From Ophiothrix spiculata (taxonomy: Eukaryota; Echinodermata; Ophiuroidea; Amphilepidida; Ophiotrichidae): a DNA stretch of 22,459 bases. The translations under genes and the position numbers were made by a program. Below, piece by piece: positions 1 to 11,586 of the stretch. The DNA lies in assembly GCA_000969725.1 (NCBI GenBank), contig JXSR01S011670.1; one strand, written 5' to 3'. Every line of letters starts with the position of its first letter. The first letter of the stretch is position 1. The notes under the pieces were generated by a model. The model made no database searches, had not been told where the DNA came from, and saw nothing but the letters and a program-made list of their open reading frames with translations.

Positions 1-595
1 TGAGCAATGTTGTTATAAAACAGTCAACATTATTACATCTGTACAATGTTTGTTGACATAAATTAAGGGATGAGCAATCATTCAATGTTTTTTATAATTA
101 CATTTTCAGCTGTTAATTTCCATCTTTATTAAAAAACTGGAACTTAATTTTCATATCTGTGAACACACTATATGTATCAAATATTGACATTGCGTGATAA
201 GCCTAAATATATGCGCATCTATTAAAGGAAAGTTTGAAGGATGAGTTCTGTTCCAAGTAAGGTCGCTTGCACTATCTTAATGAGTTGCATACCACTAAAC
301 ATTATCACCTGCATGAAACCATAATTTATCAAAATAGCTGATGGATAAATGTGATATTAATTCCATAAAAGCTTGCACTTTTGCATCCTATTTTCAAAAA
401 TTCATTTTTAACATGCAATATTTCTTTGGTAAATTGTTTAAATGGGGAATTGTGCCAATTCATGTCAATTATTGTGGTTAGATGGAAGAATGGGAGCAAT
501 TCAACCGTTGCATTTATCTATTCCCATGATTGGCCTGTTCACACAGAGAAAAGTTCTCTCAAAGATTGCTGTTGTTCTAGTATACTCAAAGAAAC
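1..595. other. AT-rich sequence without recognisable gene
   Basis: Short reading frames around 381-677 have no domain, signal peptide or codon pattern I can recognise and overlap one another in several frames. I see no splice-bounded exon and no repeat shared with the rest of the window. It is probably intronic or intergenic. Confidence 0.6.
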
Positions 596-826
596 ATGTG
601 ATGACTCACCCCAAAAAGGGGGACTTTGCAACAGAACACTTTTTGATAAACTGGTGAAAATAGGAAGCAAAAAATAAAGAAAATAATAAGAATTTCCAGC
701 CTCGATCAATTTCAACAAGTAAGGTATCATTTTAAAGCTTAGAAAATGCTATAACAGATGAAATGAAAAAATCTTATAATTGATATCACCTGCAAAGTTC
801 CCCCCTTTCGGGATGAGCCATCACAT
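596..826 (+). mobile_element. Non-autonomous TIR element, family 1, copy 1
   Basis: The ends are inverted copies of each other. The left end reads ATGTGATGACTCACCCC, followed by a G-run and ACTTTGCA. The right end, reversed, reads ATGTGATGGCTCATCCC, followed by a G-run and AACTTTGCA. The similarity runs about 35 bp. The 231-bp body has no meaningful ORF. A second copy lies inverted at 9908-10149 and matches through the interior (for example the stretches around AAGCTTAGAAAATGCT and ATAAGAATTTCCAGC), with about 24 bp missing here relative to that copy. I see no clear target duplication, so the superfamily is not assigned. The reading frames at 539-730 and 739-1017 on the minus strand are products of this repeat. 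Confidence 0.8.
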
Positions 827-977
827 ATAGGCCCTATCATATGCAAACACACCCAGTTGATGGTATAATATCGATCCACTTGCAAAAGCTTGGGGACTGT
901 CACAAGTCCACAAAATATCTTGAGGATTTCAATAATTCTGTCAAATTTCTTGTGTGGACAGTGGTTCCTACCAAGCA

Positions 978-1029
978 TAGTCCATCCAGATGGACCTCGC
1001 TCGCTTGTGGGGTCCATCTAGATGGACTA
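978..1029. repeat. Nested palindrome (two self-palindromic arms)
   Basis: The arm at 978-996 begins TAGTCCATCCAGATGGAC. The arm at 1011-1029 is its reverse complement with one central difference. Because each arm (core GTCCATC-NAGATGGAC) is itself nearly palindromic, the two arms are both direct and inverted copies. A 14-bp GC-rich spacer separates them. Confidence 0.85.
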
Positions 1030-2600
1030 ACCAAGTAGGCCTATACTCCAGTGGAATTAATCATGTAGATGCGCAATCCGGGAAATAGCTATCATGTAGG
1101 ACCTACTCAATAATCACATAGTGCAGCAAACAATTGGCATGTGAACTTGGCTGATGTTTGATGCCTCAGGTTTTCATGTTATTTTAATGATTCATGTTTG
1201 TTCAAGGCCTGCTCTCAATCATCAGTGATGCAAGATAATGGATGATTGTTTTTATCACGCAATCTGGATGATGAGCGTCTCAAGGGCATTCAATTTCCTC
1301 TGTTTTTATATAGCTTTATAACCAAATCCGCTCATTTTTTTTGGAAATTTCGTAAAAGCCAAAGATAAAATTTAAAAATCCTGTAAAAAAGGGGAAAAAA
1401 GCAATCCCACATAAATGTTAATGTAAAGGTATAGTATGCATCATCTGATTTTAACTTATATTTCGAAAAGCTTTTCATTTCTCAGTTATTTGAAATAGGT
1501 CTACAAGCTAAAACATTTCTACAGGTTTTTTTTCCTAAAAAAATATAGTAAGTTCCTTTAATTGTTTGTTAAACCTGGGAATATAGACCCTAAAACTACC
1601 ATTACTGTGAGGGCTAATATCCTGCATCTATCTCTTGGTTTCAAAAATTCTTTACAACAAGCCGTAGGCCTGTCTCTTGACATTAAAATTCTGCATTTTT
1701 CACATTCAAATCTTCAGTATGCTCTCTGGCTTGTTTGTAATAACAAGTTCAACATCCTGCTGTACAATTTGTCAAATACACTAACCACACTCATCCAAAA
1801 TGAACATATCCCATGGTCTGTCTTGATACAATAAGCAATCCACATGAAACATTTCCAAGTAAAGCAGCGTCCAACAACCACTCAACGTGCCTCAAGCTTG
1901 AAATTCAATTCAAAAAGTTCTCACGCAAGCAAGGAATTAGCGGTTTAAACATTTGTAATGAAACATTAATATTCGGAGAATAAAGCAACCATCTGTGGCT
2001 TAAACATACTTACCGATCAAATCAAAATTCCACAATTCCCGACCGATATTTCATCTCAACTGGATATAACTGAAATAGCACTGATTTCCATACACAACAC
2101 TTCTAAAATGGTTGCAACAATTCGGGAGTTTGAAAATCCTACATGGAATGTATACAAAGCATAGTAGTTTTCGTCACATACTTCATCATCTTCCAACCTT
2201 CCAACTTACTCAACTGATTGCCTGTGTTACAGACTAATTCGTATCAAGTGGGAGGAGTAGACCCAGACTTGACAGCAGATTTGTTTGCTTAATCTATTCA
2301 CCTCTGGGCTAAAAGAACAAGATTGAGAGAGTCTTGCATGGGTATTATTGGTTAGGGGAGGTACTCTTTAGTTTTATAAAATGGGAGCCACACTAAAAAC
2401 CATGGAAATCTGTACTAATCAGAATGAAATTCCCTAGATTACAAGACTTCTAATGAAAATGTTTATTTAACTCTGATTTGGTATCACTTCCCAATTTAGT
2501 TTGAACTTAGTACCCTTTGGTGGTATACTAGACTAAACCTCAAGTCATGACCTCAACAAATCCAATTCTGATATTTGTTGCAATTAAACAAGTATCATAT
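1030..2600. other. Unique AT-rich stretch, no gene supported
   Basis: The longest frame, 1562-1834 plus (90 residues), has no recognisable domain and no convincing splice borders. A strong-looking minus-strand donor (GTAAGT, reversed, near 2008-2013) borders sequence that is stopped in all three frames if an acceptor near 2060 is used. I see no tandem or inverted repeat of note. Confidence 0.5.
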
Positions 2601-2611
2601 GGGGCCATAAT

Positions 2612-2782
2612 CAGGGGGGGTCGGACATGACGTCATCAGATTTTGAAACTCCCATTCAAAAAACTTGAATTTTAACTAAAGCTCCAAAATTTCATTTTAT
2701 GCCCTTACTTGGCCTATAAAAATATACAGATTCCAAATCCGTTGAGGTTGGGACTTCAACCTCGGAAAACTAAAAAGATATT
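2612..2782 (+). repeat. Dispersed repeat family A, copy 1
   Basis: This stretch is about 80-90% alike by eye to 20507-20656 in the same orientation. Both copies run from a G-run through TGACGTCA, AACTTGAATTTTAACTAA, AATTTCATTTTATGCCCTTACTT and GTTGAGGTTGGGACTTCAACC to CTAAAAAGATATT. This copy carries about 20 extra bases (near 2640-2660). GAGGTTG/CAACCTC forms a small hairpin with a 6-nt loop. No ORF is conserved between the copies, so it is a non-coding repeat. It may continue to the tRNA-like unit at 2931, but the second copy does not extend that far. Confidence 0.85.
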
Positions 2783-2930
2783 TTGACTTTTTTGAAAAAT
2801 AAACAGATTTTTAATTACGGATAGTGTGACGTCACAGGAGACATGCACTCTGTATATCTGCCGTGTAGTGAAAATAGGCTCGTTTAAGCCAGCAATACAA
2901 GTATTATAAAATCCCGACAATGAGAAACCA

Positions 2931-3025
2931 ATTCCCGTGGCGAAGTGCATAAGGCAGTCGCTTCGGACGCGAAAGGTCCGTGGGTCGATTTCTACTTTAG
3001 GAAAAGTATTGGTCTCATTTTTTTT
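2931..3025 (+). pseudogene. tRNA-Arg-like Pol III unit (SINE head or tRNA pseudogene)
   Basis: An A-box-like TGGCGAAGTGC (2938-2948) is followed by ATAAGGC, a TTCGGA anticodon-loop-like core and a B-box-like GGTCGATTTCT (2983-2993). Order and spacing match eukaryotic tRNA-Arg(UCG). A run of eight T at 3018-3025 would stop Pol III. The acceptor and T stems pair poorly and the B box departs from GGTTCRANNCC, so it is not a working tRNA. The anticodon arm can be folded in more than one register. It follows directly after dispersed repeat A, so it could be part of a tRNA-derived SINE. Confidence 0.6.
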
Positions 3026-3440
3026 CCTTCTCAAACTTTTTTTTTCTTGTTACTCTTTTAGTATCTTTATTTATAAAAACAAAACAATCATCGATAGTTT
3101 TTTTTTTTCAAACACCAAAACAATAATGATGCCATGATCATCATGAGCCTATATTCAGCATGCACTGCTTTTATCGCTACTGAGCTGCATGATGACATTG
3201 ATCAACATGACTCGTGAGATGATCAACTTGAAGTGGTTTATTTATTTTTGATATTAATGATTGCATACACGACATGTCATAGGGTCTAAAATAGAAAAAG
3301 ATTCAGCTTGTGATTTCGGGCTTTATATTTTGGAAATTAGTAAAACTACAGTAAAACTTTCAAATAAATCTAAATTAATCACGTGATCATCACCATCCTC
3401 GTACATTTTTATTGAAGGCAGTAATTTGTTTCGGTGGTTT
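3026..3440. other. T-rich and AT-rich spacer
   Basis: Several T homopolymers lie between about 3035 and 3110. A 15-mer, GACATGTCATAGGGT (3271-3285), recurs at 10550-10564, but the flanks do not align convincingly. No gene is seen. Confidence 0.5.
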
Positions 3441-3487
3441 CAGTGGCGGTACCGTGCGTGCAAAAAGGGATCGTCCTACCACCACTG
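3441..3487. repeat. Short hAT-like terminal fragment
   Basis: CAGTGGCGGTA at 3441-3451 faces TACCACCACTG at 3477-3487, an 11-bp imperfect inverted repeat with CAGTG ends typical of hAT elements. The right half (3464-3487, AAAGGGAT-N-GTCCTACCACCACTG) matches 21105-21128 at 23 of 24 positions. No 8-bp duplication flanks it, so it is probably a remnant or a shared element end. Confidence 0.5.
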
Positions 3488-3673
3488 GCCATAATGAAGA
3501 AATCCCTATCTGGAGTCAAATGTTGAGATTCCCATGATTCTTTTCAAGTTCATTAATAAGATGGAAAACCGCAAATAATTGCAGACAAAATTGTGAATGA
3601 ACATTGTGTGCTAATTGTTCACACATGCTACATAGAGAAGCGAGGCGTGCGAATGCATAAAAATGAGGCAATG

Positions 3674-3755
3674 GAACATACAAAGTACATTTGTGCTGTG
3701 CGTAGCATGGCATAGAACATACAAAGCACAATTTGCAATGTGCGTCAGCTCACAA
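3674..3755. repeat. 41-bp imperfect tandem duplication
   Basis: Copy 1 begins GAACATACAAAGTACA at 3674 and copy 2 begins GAACATACAAAGCACA at 3715. Both continue into a TTTG...TGTGCGT segment. The duplication explains the repeated residues in minus-strand reading frames here, which I do not regard as genes. Confidence 0.8.
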
Positions 3756-4046
3756 GTGTGTTGCATATTGTCATTCACAAAACACGCTTGTGACAAATCA
3801 ACCAGCAGGATATAAGCTTAAAGTCAGTTTAATAAGAAAATGTTACAAATAAATTTGTTATAATTGACTTCAATGCAATGACACTAGAAGTCTTGATAAA
3901 GGGCATAGTCATCAATATCTATCATTTTTTCATCAAAAGACCAGAATTTTAAATAAACTCCTCCAAAACCATCTAGATACAATGTATATGGATCATACAT
4001 GAGAGAGAGCATTTTCCAGCATCTCTTGCTAAGAGCTTAATTATAT

Positions 4047-4922
4047 TACAGTGGAAACCCGTTAGTACGAGATCGCCGGGGCCAACTCCGAAAGCTCGTA
4101 TTAAACGGAGCTCGCATTAAAAATATATCTGACCGTAACTATTATGATGATGAAATTAAATTTTCAGTGGCATATCATAAGGTTTAAAGTAGCGATAACA
4201 GGTTAATACGACTTTTGACATTTCCTATTGTGCCACCATGTAAAACTTATTAACTTTGGACACCATTTACAAGTTGAAGGAGGCAGATTTTGTTTAATGT
4301 AATAAGTTTTTTAGTAAAAATGGTTTAATTTGATCATAAACACCATTTTTTGTTTGCATGTCTGTGCAGTATTTGCTAAAAGAAAGAGTTTTCTTGGACG
4401 TTGTTTGATCGCCGCTTTCGAAAGATCACTAACCAAAACAGTGAATGCTCGCTATACTGACTAGTCAATCTCGTACGACGCGGTGAAATTTGTACGTCGA
4501 CGTATGATTTTTGTATCATCGTAACTCATACAAAGCAGCTATCACGCTGTTGTCTTTTCGCATTGCTATAATAGATAAACATTTAAAGCTGCCTTATAAC
4601 TTTAAGAACTAGAAACACTTACCTCGCACGTGGTTTAAGATACTACACACAAGCGAAGTTAAAAGAAGAGCCTGGGAAAGAAATAATGGACTGAGAGACA
4701 CCTTCAAAAATGACCTCGTATTATCCGTCGCAAAATTAATGATGAATAAAGCTAGGGACTGTCGGTGAGTGCTCTTACTATGCGGAGCTCGTATTATTCA
4801 CCTCGTACTAAACAAATAGCTTTGTGTGGTAAACAATGAGGAAAAGTTGGGACCGAGAGTTGCCACTCGTAATATACGGGTTGTCGTTTTAAGCGATCTC
4901 GTACTAACGGGTTTCCACTGTA
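4047..4922. mobile_element. pogo/Tigger-like non-autonomous DNA transposon
   Basis: The element occupies 4049-4920 (872 bp) between TA dinucleotides (4047-4048 and 4921-4922). The two ends are perfect inverted repeats of 28 bp beginning CAGTGGAAACCCGTTAGTAC. TA duplication plus CAGTGGAAACC-type ends is the signature of the pogo/Tigger branch of Tc1/mariner. No transposase frame is present, so it must be mobilised in trans if at all. The hexamer CTCGTA occurs at 4095, 4470, 4715, 4788, 4802, 4866 and 4898, and as TACGAG at 4066, so the motif at the ends is repeated inside. The perfect ends suggest recent insertion or conversion. The minus-strand frame at 4798-5016 straddles the right end and is not a gene. 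Confidence 0.9.
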
Positions 4923-6040
4923 CAAGGAATCTTATCACCAAAAATAAACATCCTTGATGTAACAAATGTTCCGTTCTCACATGTAGGCCTATTGCCTTAT
5001 CTACACATATAGTCATAAGCCTACAAATAGGCCTGGCCTACATGTATGCAGTTTCTACAGATTTTACATATCGTTCTCAATTCTGCCTTATGAACTCTAT
5101 TCCATTTGGTCCATGTCCATCTTGTCAATTTTGCGCTCACGTGAACAATAAGACCACCAAGATAAACATTTGCACCTAGGCGATGTAACCCAACGCTACC
5201 CATTGTTTGTTTTCATCACATGACAAGAAGATCACATTTAGTTCAGTAGGCCAAGATCACGTTACCCAACCCGGCACGATACAAAGTTGCTAGCAGTCTA
5301 AATGCTACTTCTTGTTTATAATATACATAATTGTTATCCTTGTTGGCAATGGAAACCAATTTGCTACTTTACAATGGAATTCTTTGCAAATTACTTATTT
5401 TGTTTTGAGTTTCCTTTTTGTATTCATGGTAATACAAACAAGTGGATGCTAATGACGAATTTGAGACCTTAGCTATGAACATATCCGAGGGCTATTTAGC
5501 CAATGTGAGATAAAACGAAAATGTGTGTCATATATTCATTTTGTGCCGATAAGTTCAGCATCATCCCCAAACTTTTCCCCAAATATTTTGAGATTTTTGC
5601 ATCATTTGAAGTATTGGTGATAATAATGACAGCATGTAAAGTTTCATTGTCAAATTCAAACCCTATATATCAAAATATTTAGATATTCTCTTATTTTTAA
5701 TTATAGTTGTTGACAACGATAAATACTGCCCTCTATAGTTGAATTTCTAGAATTAGCCTTTTCAGGAGATCTGATGAAAATTCCAAATTTCTTTTGATTT
5801 TTCTGCAATATATGATGTGAAAGGAATGTTTTATAAGCAAATCTTTGGCTCTTTCTCATTGTATAGCATCAATAAATACGTTAAGAGAAAAGCCTCATAC
5901 CCAAAATCAACAAATAAAATAAAATTCAATTTTTTGACTTTTTTGAAGGTTTTGTTCAAAAATTTCACGATATCTGGCAATTGACTGCTATTTTCTAACA
6001 TATGATGTGTAAATCATCTACAAACAAAATTTTGTCCAGT
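4923..6040. other. Mostly unique AT-rich sequence
   Basis: AGGCCT palindromes occur at 4985 and 5029. From about 5540 to 6040 the sequence is simple and AT-rich and leads into a TTAA-type transposon end at 6050, so part of it may be an old element whose left end I cannot find. No exon is supported. Confidence 0.4.
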
Positions 6041-6050
6041 GCCCCTTTAA
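6041..6050 (-). repeat. TTAA-type transposon terminus
   Basis: Read on the minus strand this is TTAAAGGGGCACTGG (continuing to 6036). It fits the TTAAAGGRR end described for T2/Kolobok elements and resembles the ends at 20381 and 21103. The matching opposite end is not recognisable upstream. Confidence 0.4.
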
Positions 6051-6062
6051 CATATAATATAA

Positions 6063-6115
6063 TAGTTGAAAGTCTCTGACTCTGCTTCAGTTGAGTTCTG
6101 GGTTCAATTCTTGGT
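6063..6115 (+). repeat. Possible tRNA-derived SINE fragment
   Basis: An A-box-like TAGTTGAAAGT (6063-6073) is followed 28 bp later by a B-box-like GGTTCAATTCT (6101-6111), which closely fits GGTTCRANNC. The segment lies just beyond a TTAA-type element end. No cloverleaf folds cleanly, so it is at best a degraded SINE head. Confidence 0.35.
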
Positions 6116-6125
6116 CCTGATACTT

Positions 6126-9100
6126 AAATTTGGTTTTCAGCTAGTCAACATCCATCAATAAAGGTTTTCCTTTCTCTGACTGAGGCTATCACATTTAACC
6201 ATCTATGATAAAATACAGGACTTACCTTATCTGAAGTGTTTCCTGATTACAATTCAAGTGTTTACTATTCAAGATACCAGCGATCTAGGCCGATAAATCA
6301 CACATAAAGCAATAAGTCAATGTTCAAAGCCATAGCACAAAGACGCAGGACAATGTTCAGTAAGCTTACTCATCAATCTTTGATACTTCCTGATCACAAT
6401 TGATAATATTGACATTGCACCCAATTTGTTTCATTTTCTGGGATTATGTCGCCCATCTCCCTATCAATTGAATAAATAGCCAGAACCTTTATTATTGTAC
6501 AGATATCAAGGTATTGGTATAATACCTGGCATGCATCTGATAGATCTACTCATTTCACAATCTGCTTGAATTATGAGTTTTAAGAGAAAAAAGTCTTTCT
6601 CTATATCACAAGAGTTTATAATAGTATAAAATTCCCTGGTCGTCTATCCATTACATATTTGCTACTATCCTGTCCTTATAACTACTGATGTAAATTACAA
6701 TATCATCAATGCAATTCTGAATCCAATCCACTGATGAAGATATTAACATTCAAATTGCCATCCATCCATCACTTGTCAGCTCCATCACAATGAATTATTG
6801 AAAACAAGCTTCATAATAATCCAAAATCCAATAGCAATTTGCAAATAGAGTGATTTCAATCACTGACGCCAGTGATATTATTCTTAGAGAAAGACACAAG
6901 AGTTATCCTGCCTTATAAACCCTTATTGTTTTCCAAGCAAACAGCGATACATTGATTTGTGATTTCAAATTCTCCCCAATATTATACTTTTCAACTTGTG
7001 AAATAAAAGAATAAATTTGTTCAGCTTTGTGTAACCCGGCAAGGTCATTGTATAAGGTTTATCATTGCTACTGCTGGTGTAAATCTCAACAAACTGTGAA
7101 AACACCAATGTATTATTGTAGATCTGTGGAAAGTTGAAGGGTGTATTGCTGGCAAATAGACAGGGAACCTGAACATTGAAAATCCAATAAGAAAACGAAC
7201 TATTGTAACTGCAGTTATTTTAACCCTATATTTTAGCTTATTGATTTTCAGCAGAACAATGTCCGAATATAAAAGTTATATTTTTGTCTGCTAAAAGGGT
7301 GGGGGAACAGAATTTTCAGTATCAAGGGTGCCTTTATAAAAAGGTGGGGTAAACGTAAAAAGCCCACTGCCCTGTGAATATCATCAAGTCAGTTGAAATA
7401 TTTTTCTATCTCAACCGGTAGTTCAAAATCAGGCCACGATCCTAATACCATTCTGGACTTGGCAATCGTGTTGAACTTACATGTAGTAATTGTAATTTGT
7501 TTGTAGGCATAATTTCATAAATTTAGCTACAACTTTCCTAAACCATCCTTACATGCATAGTAAATGAAAGCCGGGACGAGAGCCAAACAATCATCAGCAA
7601 TGTTTATTCATCAATTCATACCTTCAGCAAAAGCAACAAAGCCATACAAGCATAAAGCAGAGACAAAATTTCTTGAGCGAATTTTTGGCACGCTGCGTAG
7701 TTTTTCATTACACCATGCCCGATTTGAGCGTTTGATTTGATCGCATTATGACAAGGCAGTTTCAGTAATTGCTACAGGGAGTTGAGTATACCAATTCCTA
7801 TGGGGCATAATGGTTGAAAGGGACACAATAATCAGATTAAGAACCTCAAATAAGGTGCCAAAATATAAAATTATTGTATTTGATATTTGAATGGTGTAAA
7901 TTTGAATGGAAGGGCTTGGCTTTTTGGCACTCACTTTAACCTCCAAATTATGAATGAACCTTTCTAACATAGACCTCTTTGCTAGTGACAACCATATTGT
8001 GGAATTATGCACTTTACTTTAGAACTTGTTCCATTTATATGAACAAATAAAATGCTATATTTTAAGCATACATTGTAAGTACTTTTCAAGATATGCTGCC
8101 AGAGATTGTCGCAAATATTTAAATTTTTGATTCATAACATTTTGAACTACATGTTTCTTAGAAGAGGAAATGTTCTTTGCATTTATGTAATTTTGCATAA
8201 TCATGATAATAGAGCATAATTATTACAGGTCTAAACTTATAAATCTCTCACTTATTTATATTATTGACAAATATTGTGGAAATGATGCATTTCGAAAATG
8301 ATAATTTAAGAGTCAATCATATTTTCATCTTATGACAGAAAAATGTTTGGTACAAAATTGTTTAACCAAAATATAATTGCATTTTATATTTTTTCTAACA
8401 CTTTTTGTACTATCAGGCAAAATTGTGCAACTGCTCGTATGAATTATACTGCCGGCCACTCATTTGTTTCTCTTTCAGCAAGATTCATTTGAAGTTTTTA
8501 CAGAATGAATCAATTTGATAGCTATAGAAATCAAAAGGAAATTTTGCCATTCTGGCGCTTCATGGCTTGTGCTCGTCTTCCAAATTCAGCTGTAAATTGT
8601 CATCCCTCATTTTTACAGGCCTGCCATGTCTGCTGCTAAGCAATTTACTACACATTGCATAAACACTATTTCTTAATGACGTCCAAATTCACCTGCTTCT
8701 GTTCATGGTTAATTACACTCACCGATAATCTATTGTTTCTGATCTAGACTAATAATGAAATACTCTGTAAAGTTGTCCAGCTCTGGCGACACAAGTACAA
8801 CGCACTACATATATACAGAGCACAATTAAATCTTGGTGATGATCATCAGTACTGCTCCATGACAAAAATAGAAATATTCCTTGATCAAAATTGATGAAAA
8901 ATGGCATATTTCAAAGAAAGTCCTAATGAAATGGTCTACATCCTTGCGGAGTAAGCATATCAGTCTCTTCACAACCAGGTCTCAACAACTACATTGATGA
9001 ATTGTGCAGCTCAAAATAACTTGGACAGCCTATTTGAACCATCAATGTCATGTGGCATATTTTCTATTCAAAATCTATACCTGGTAATGCCAATATTGTT

Positions 9101-9907
9101 GTGCTTATGCCAAAACTGAAAGAACCACATCAATATTGTTGCTGTTTTCCAAGTTTAGACACAAAGCCTGGCTACATGTCATCAATACACTTGACAGTGA
9201 TAGTGAAAGATAATGCATATCAAATGGGCTATTGAGTGACAATAAAATCTATTGATAATTGACTTTTAATTGAAAAGGGGAACATTTGTGTTGTGAAAAT
9301 TTCTGTATGGAAATCAGATATCGAAGTAATTTGACCTGTCATGGAAGGTTCACCTCTTATGGATTTTTAGATCTTGTTTTTTTCTTTTTTTCTTGAAATT
9401 TTTTGGTTTTTAAACAATATTTTAGTTCTACAATCTAAGCTCCTTGAACACCAATCCAATATATAAGGCTAATGAAACTTGATTCCTGGTTTCCCGTAAT
9501 ATTTTTTTCTGATCATAATGAGGTAACATTTTCATTATTCATTATTCATTACTTCCCATTTTCCATTAATATCATAAAAAAAAAAATATTTTCTGTGCGG
9601 TCATTTCAGAATAAAAAATGTTTGGTGGACACAGGACATTGATTTGAAGTTGTTCCCCATGAAAATTGCTATGTAACGAAGATATTAAATGATTTTTATA
9701 TATCTCAAAGTCAAACAATGTATTCATTGAACCAAAACTGAGAAAAGGACCATTTTTTAGCAAATAATGAATTTTTTCTTGAATCTGGTTCACAAAACAA
9801 GGGGGTAATTTCATAACGCAGGCAGGTGACGGGAAACCGGTAATTGAGTTTCATAAGCCTAAAACCCCCAATTTATTTCCCCCATTTTATTACCTTAGAT
9901 AACAACC
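6126..9907. other. Long featureless AT-rich stretch
   Basis: I find no inverted-end element, tandem array or shared repeat. Frames at 7746-8012 (minus) and 9050-9235 (plus) have ordinary amino-acid content, no recognisable domain and no credible splice borders. A short ATTC-rich run lies near 9533-9555 and an A-run near 9577-9587. A minus-strand donor-like GTAAGT (reversed, near 6220-6225) has no open exon behind it. It is most likely intron or intergenic DNA. Confidence 0.55.
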
Positions 9908-10149
9908 TGAAAGGGGGAGGGGACTTTGCAGATGATATAAATTTTGATGTTATCATTTCATCTGTTGCAGCATTTTCTAAGCTTTAAATGACACCTTACT
10001 TGTTGTAATTGATCAAGGCGCTCAAATTTTACAACAGAAAGTTTGCTGGAAATTCTTATATTATTTTCTTTATTTTTTGCTGCCTATTTTCACCTGTTTC
10101 TTGAAAAGTGTTCTATCGCAAATTTCCCTTTTCAGGGCGAGTCATCACA
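9908..10149 (-). mobile_element. Non-autonomous TIR element, family 1, copy 2
   Basis: This is an inverted relative of 596-826. Reversed, the end at 10149 reads GTGATGACTCGCCCTG before the A/G run, and the interior (AGAACACTTTTC, GAAAATAGG, ATAAGAATTTCCAGC, AACAAGTAAGGTGTCATTT) follows in the same order. It retains about 24 bp missing from copy 1. The other end keeps the G-run and ACTTTGCA but has lost the outermost TGTGATG block, so this copy is eroded on its left side. Confidence 0.78.
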
Positions 10150-10702
10150 GATATCCTTTACCCCTCATCAATTTTATAGCTAAGAATAACTCCTGCCCTA
10201 CGTTGTTAGGGGCGCACCATTAGATTTCCAGGGGGGAGCAGGGGCTTCAATATTTCACTTCCAAAAGTGCATCAATTCCCAATTATGTTTCCCTTTCATT
10301 TCAATGTCGGGATCTGATAAAAGGCTGCACATTTGATTCAATTAGTAAACTAAACCATGGAATCGATGATCCACTCAGTTAAAATATTTTTCATTTGACC
10401 AACGACATAATTTGGCGCATATTATGATATGATTTTAGCAATAAATTTCTTAAGCGATTCCACAGTAGGGAGCCTGTTGACACAGTACTAAGTTGCATGC
10501 TTCACGTTTAAGTGAATGGAAAAACATCACGTAATGTCAACATATATTTGACATGTCATAGGGTGCAAAGAAAAGGTTTGTGCTGAGCTAATGGTAAGAC
10601 AATGATTCTCTAGAATGGACACATTTAGAGCAATAAAATGCTAAAATAACTGTTGAATTCTACAGAGACTACATGTATTAATGGTTGCAAATGGAACTTG
10701 AG

Positions 10703-10804
10703 TTTACTTACGATAGAATTTCATGGCATGGTCGAGGGCGAGGTTTCAGTTAAAATTTACTTTAGCTAGAATTTCATGGTGTGAGAGAGTGTTAGGTTTT
10801 TGCT
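10703..10804. repeat. 53-bp imperfect tandem duplication
   Basis: TTTACTTACGATAGAATTTC at 10703 is repeated as TTTACTTTAGCTAGAATTTC at 10756. The following G-rich segments and GTT-rich ends also line up, with many differences. Confidence 0.65.
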
Positions 10805-11042
10805 ATCTCCTCATATATGTACTGTATACTGACTGGAGATCTTAATTGCTTGCAAAGAGCATCACAGGCCAGCGCAGTTGCTTAATTTATATTGTGTTAT
10901 ATTGTGGGGTAGACCTGTTGGTGCTCCTCAACAAAGTTATAATGCAGATTGAGCATGCTTCAGATTAATTTACCCTGTAAGACAAACACCCTAATTTTTG
11001 AGAAAAAAGTCACAAATTTGTCAAAAACTGAGGGTGAACAAC

Positions 11043-11061
11043 AAATCAATCAATCAATCAA
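11043..11061. repeat. (AATC)n microsatellite
   Basis: About four to five perfect AATC units follow one another. They lie inside a plus-strand frame and give it the run INQSIN-like residues, which argues against that frame being a gene. Confidence 0.9.
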
Positions 11062-11586
11062 TGATACAAGTACTTGCAAAACATGCATACCCATGAAGGA
11101 GTCTATTCGTACTTATGTCATTTTGTGTCCATCCCATTTGCATCATTGCGCCCTGCATGTTTTCATGTTTTTACTAAATATTTGGAAAAAATAGGCCTAC
11201 ATGTTTTCATACTGTAGGTACCCCTATACCAATTACCATACTTATTTACATCATCCTGATTTTTAGCATTTTGTACCAGGATTAAATAACATATTGCAAC
11301 AATAGGTTAAAGAAATCAGGAAAGTTGAGAATGACTTAACAAAATAAAGCCCTGGAGTGCTAGGCCTTTCTCAAATTACAGTCTTAAAATAAAACAATAG
11401 CATGTGACACACCCATTTCTAAGAATTCTGCAAACTTTAGAACTTACCCCAGCTCAATTCAATAAATCAAAACATTTTCCATCTAAAAATACAGAAATCA
11501 GTAAATCAGAAAATAATGAATGAATCACGGACTTCACCACAGCAGCTGCATGAGTAATGGCTGCTATTCAAACAATTATAAAGCTC

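Noticed and set aside
1562..1834. 90-residue plus-strand frame as a gene.
   Set aside because: No recognisable domain and no good splice borders; a frame of this length is expected by chance several times in 22 kb.
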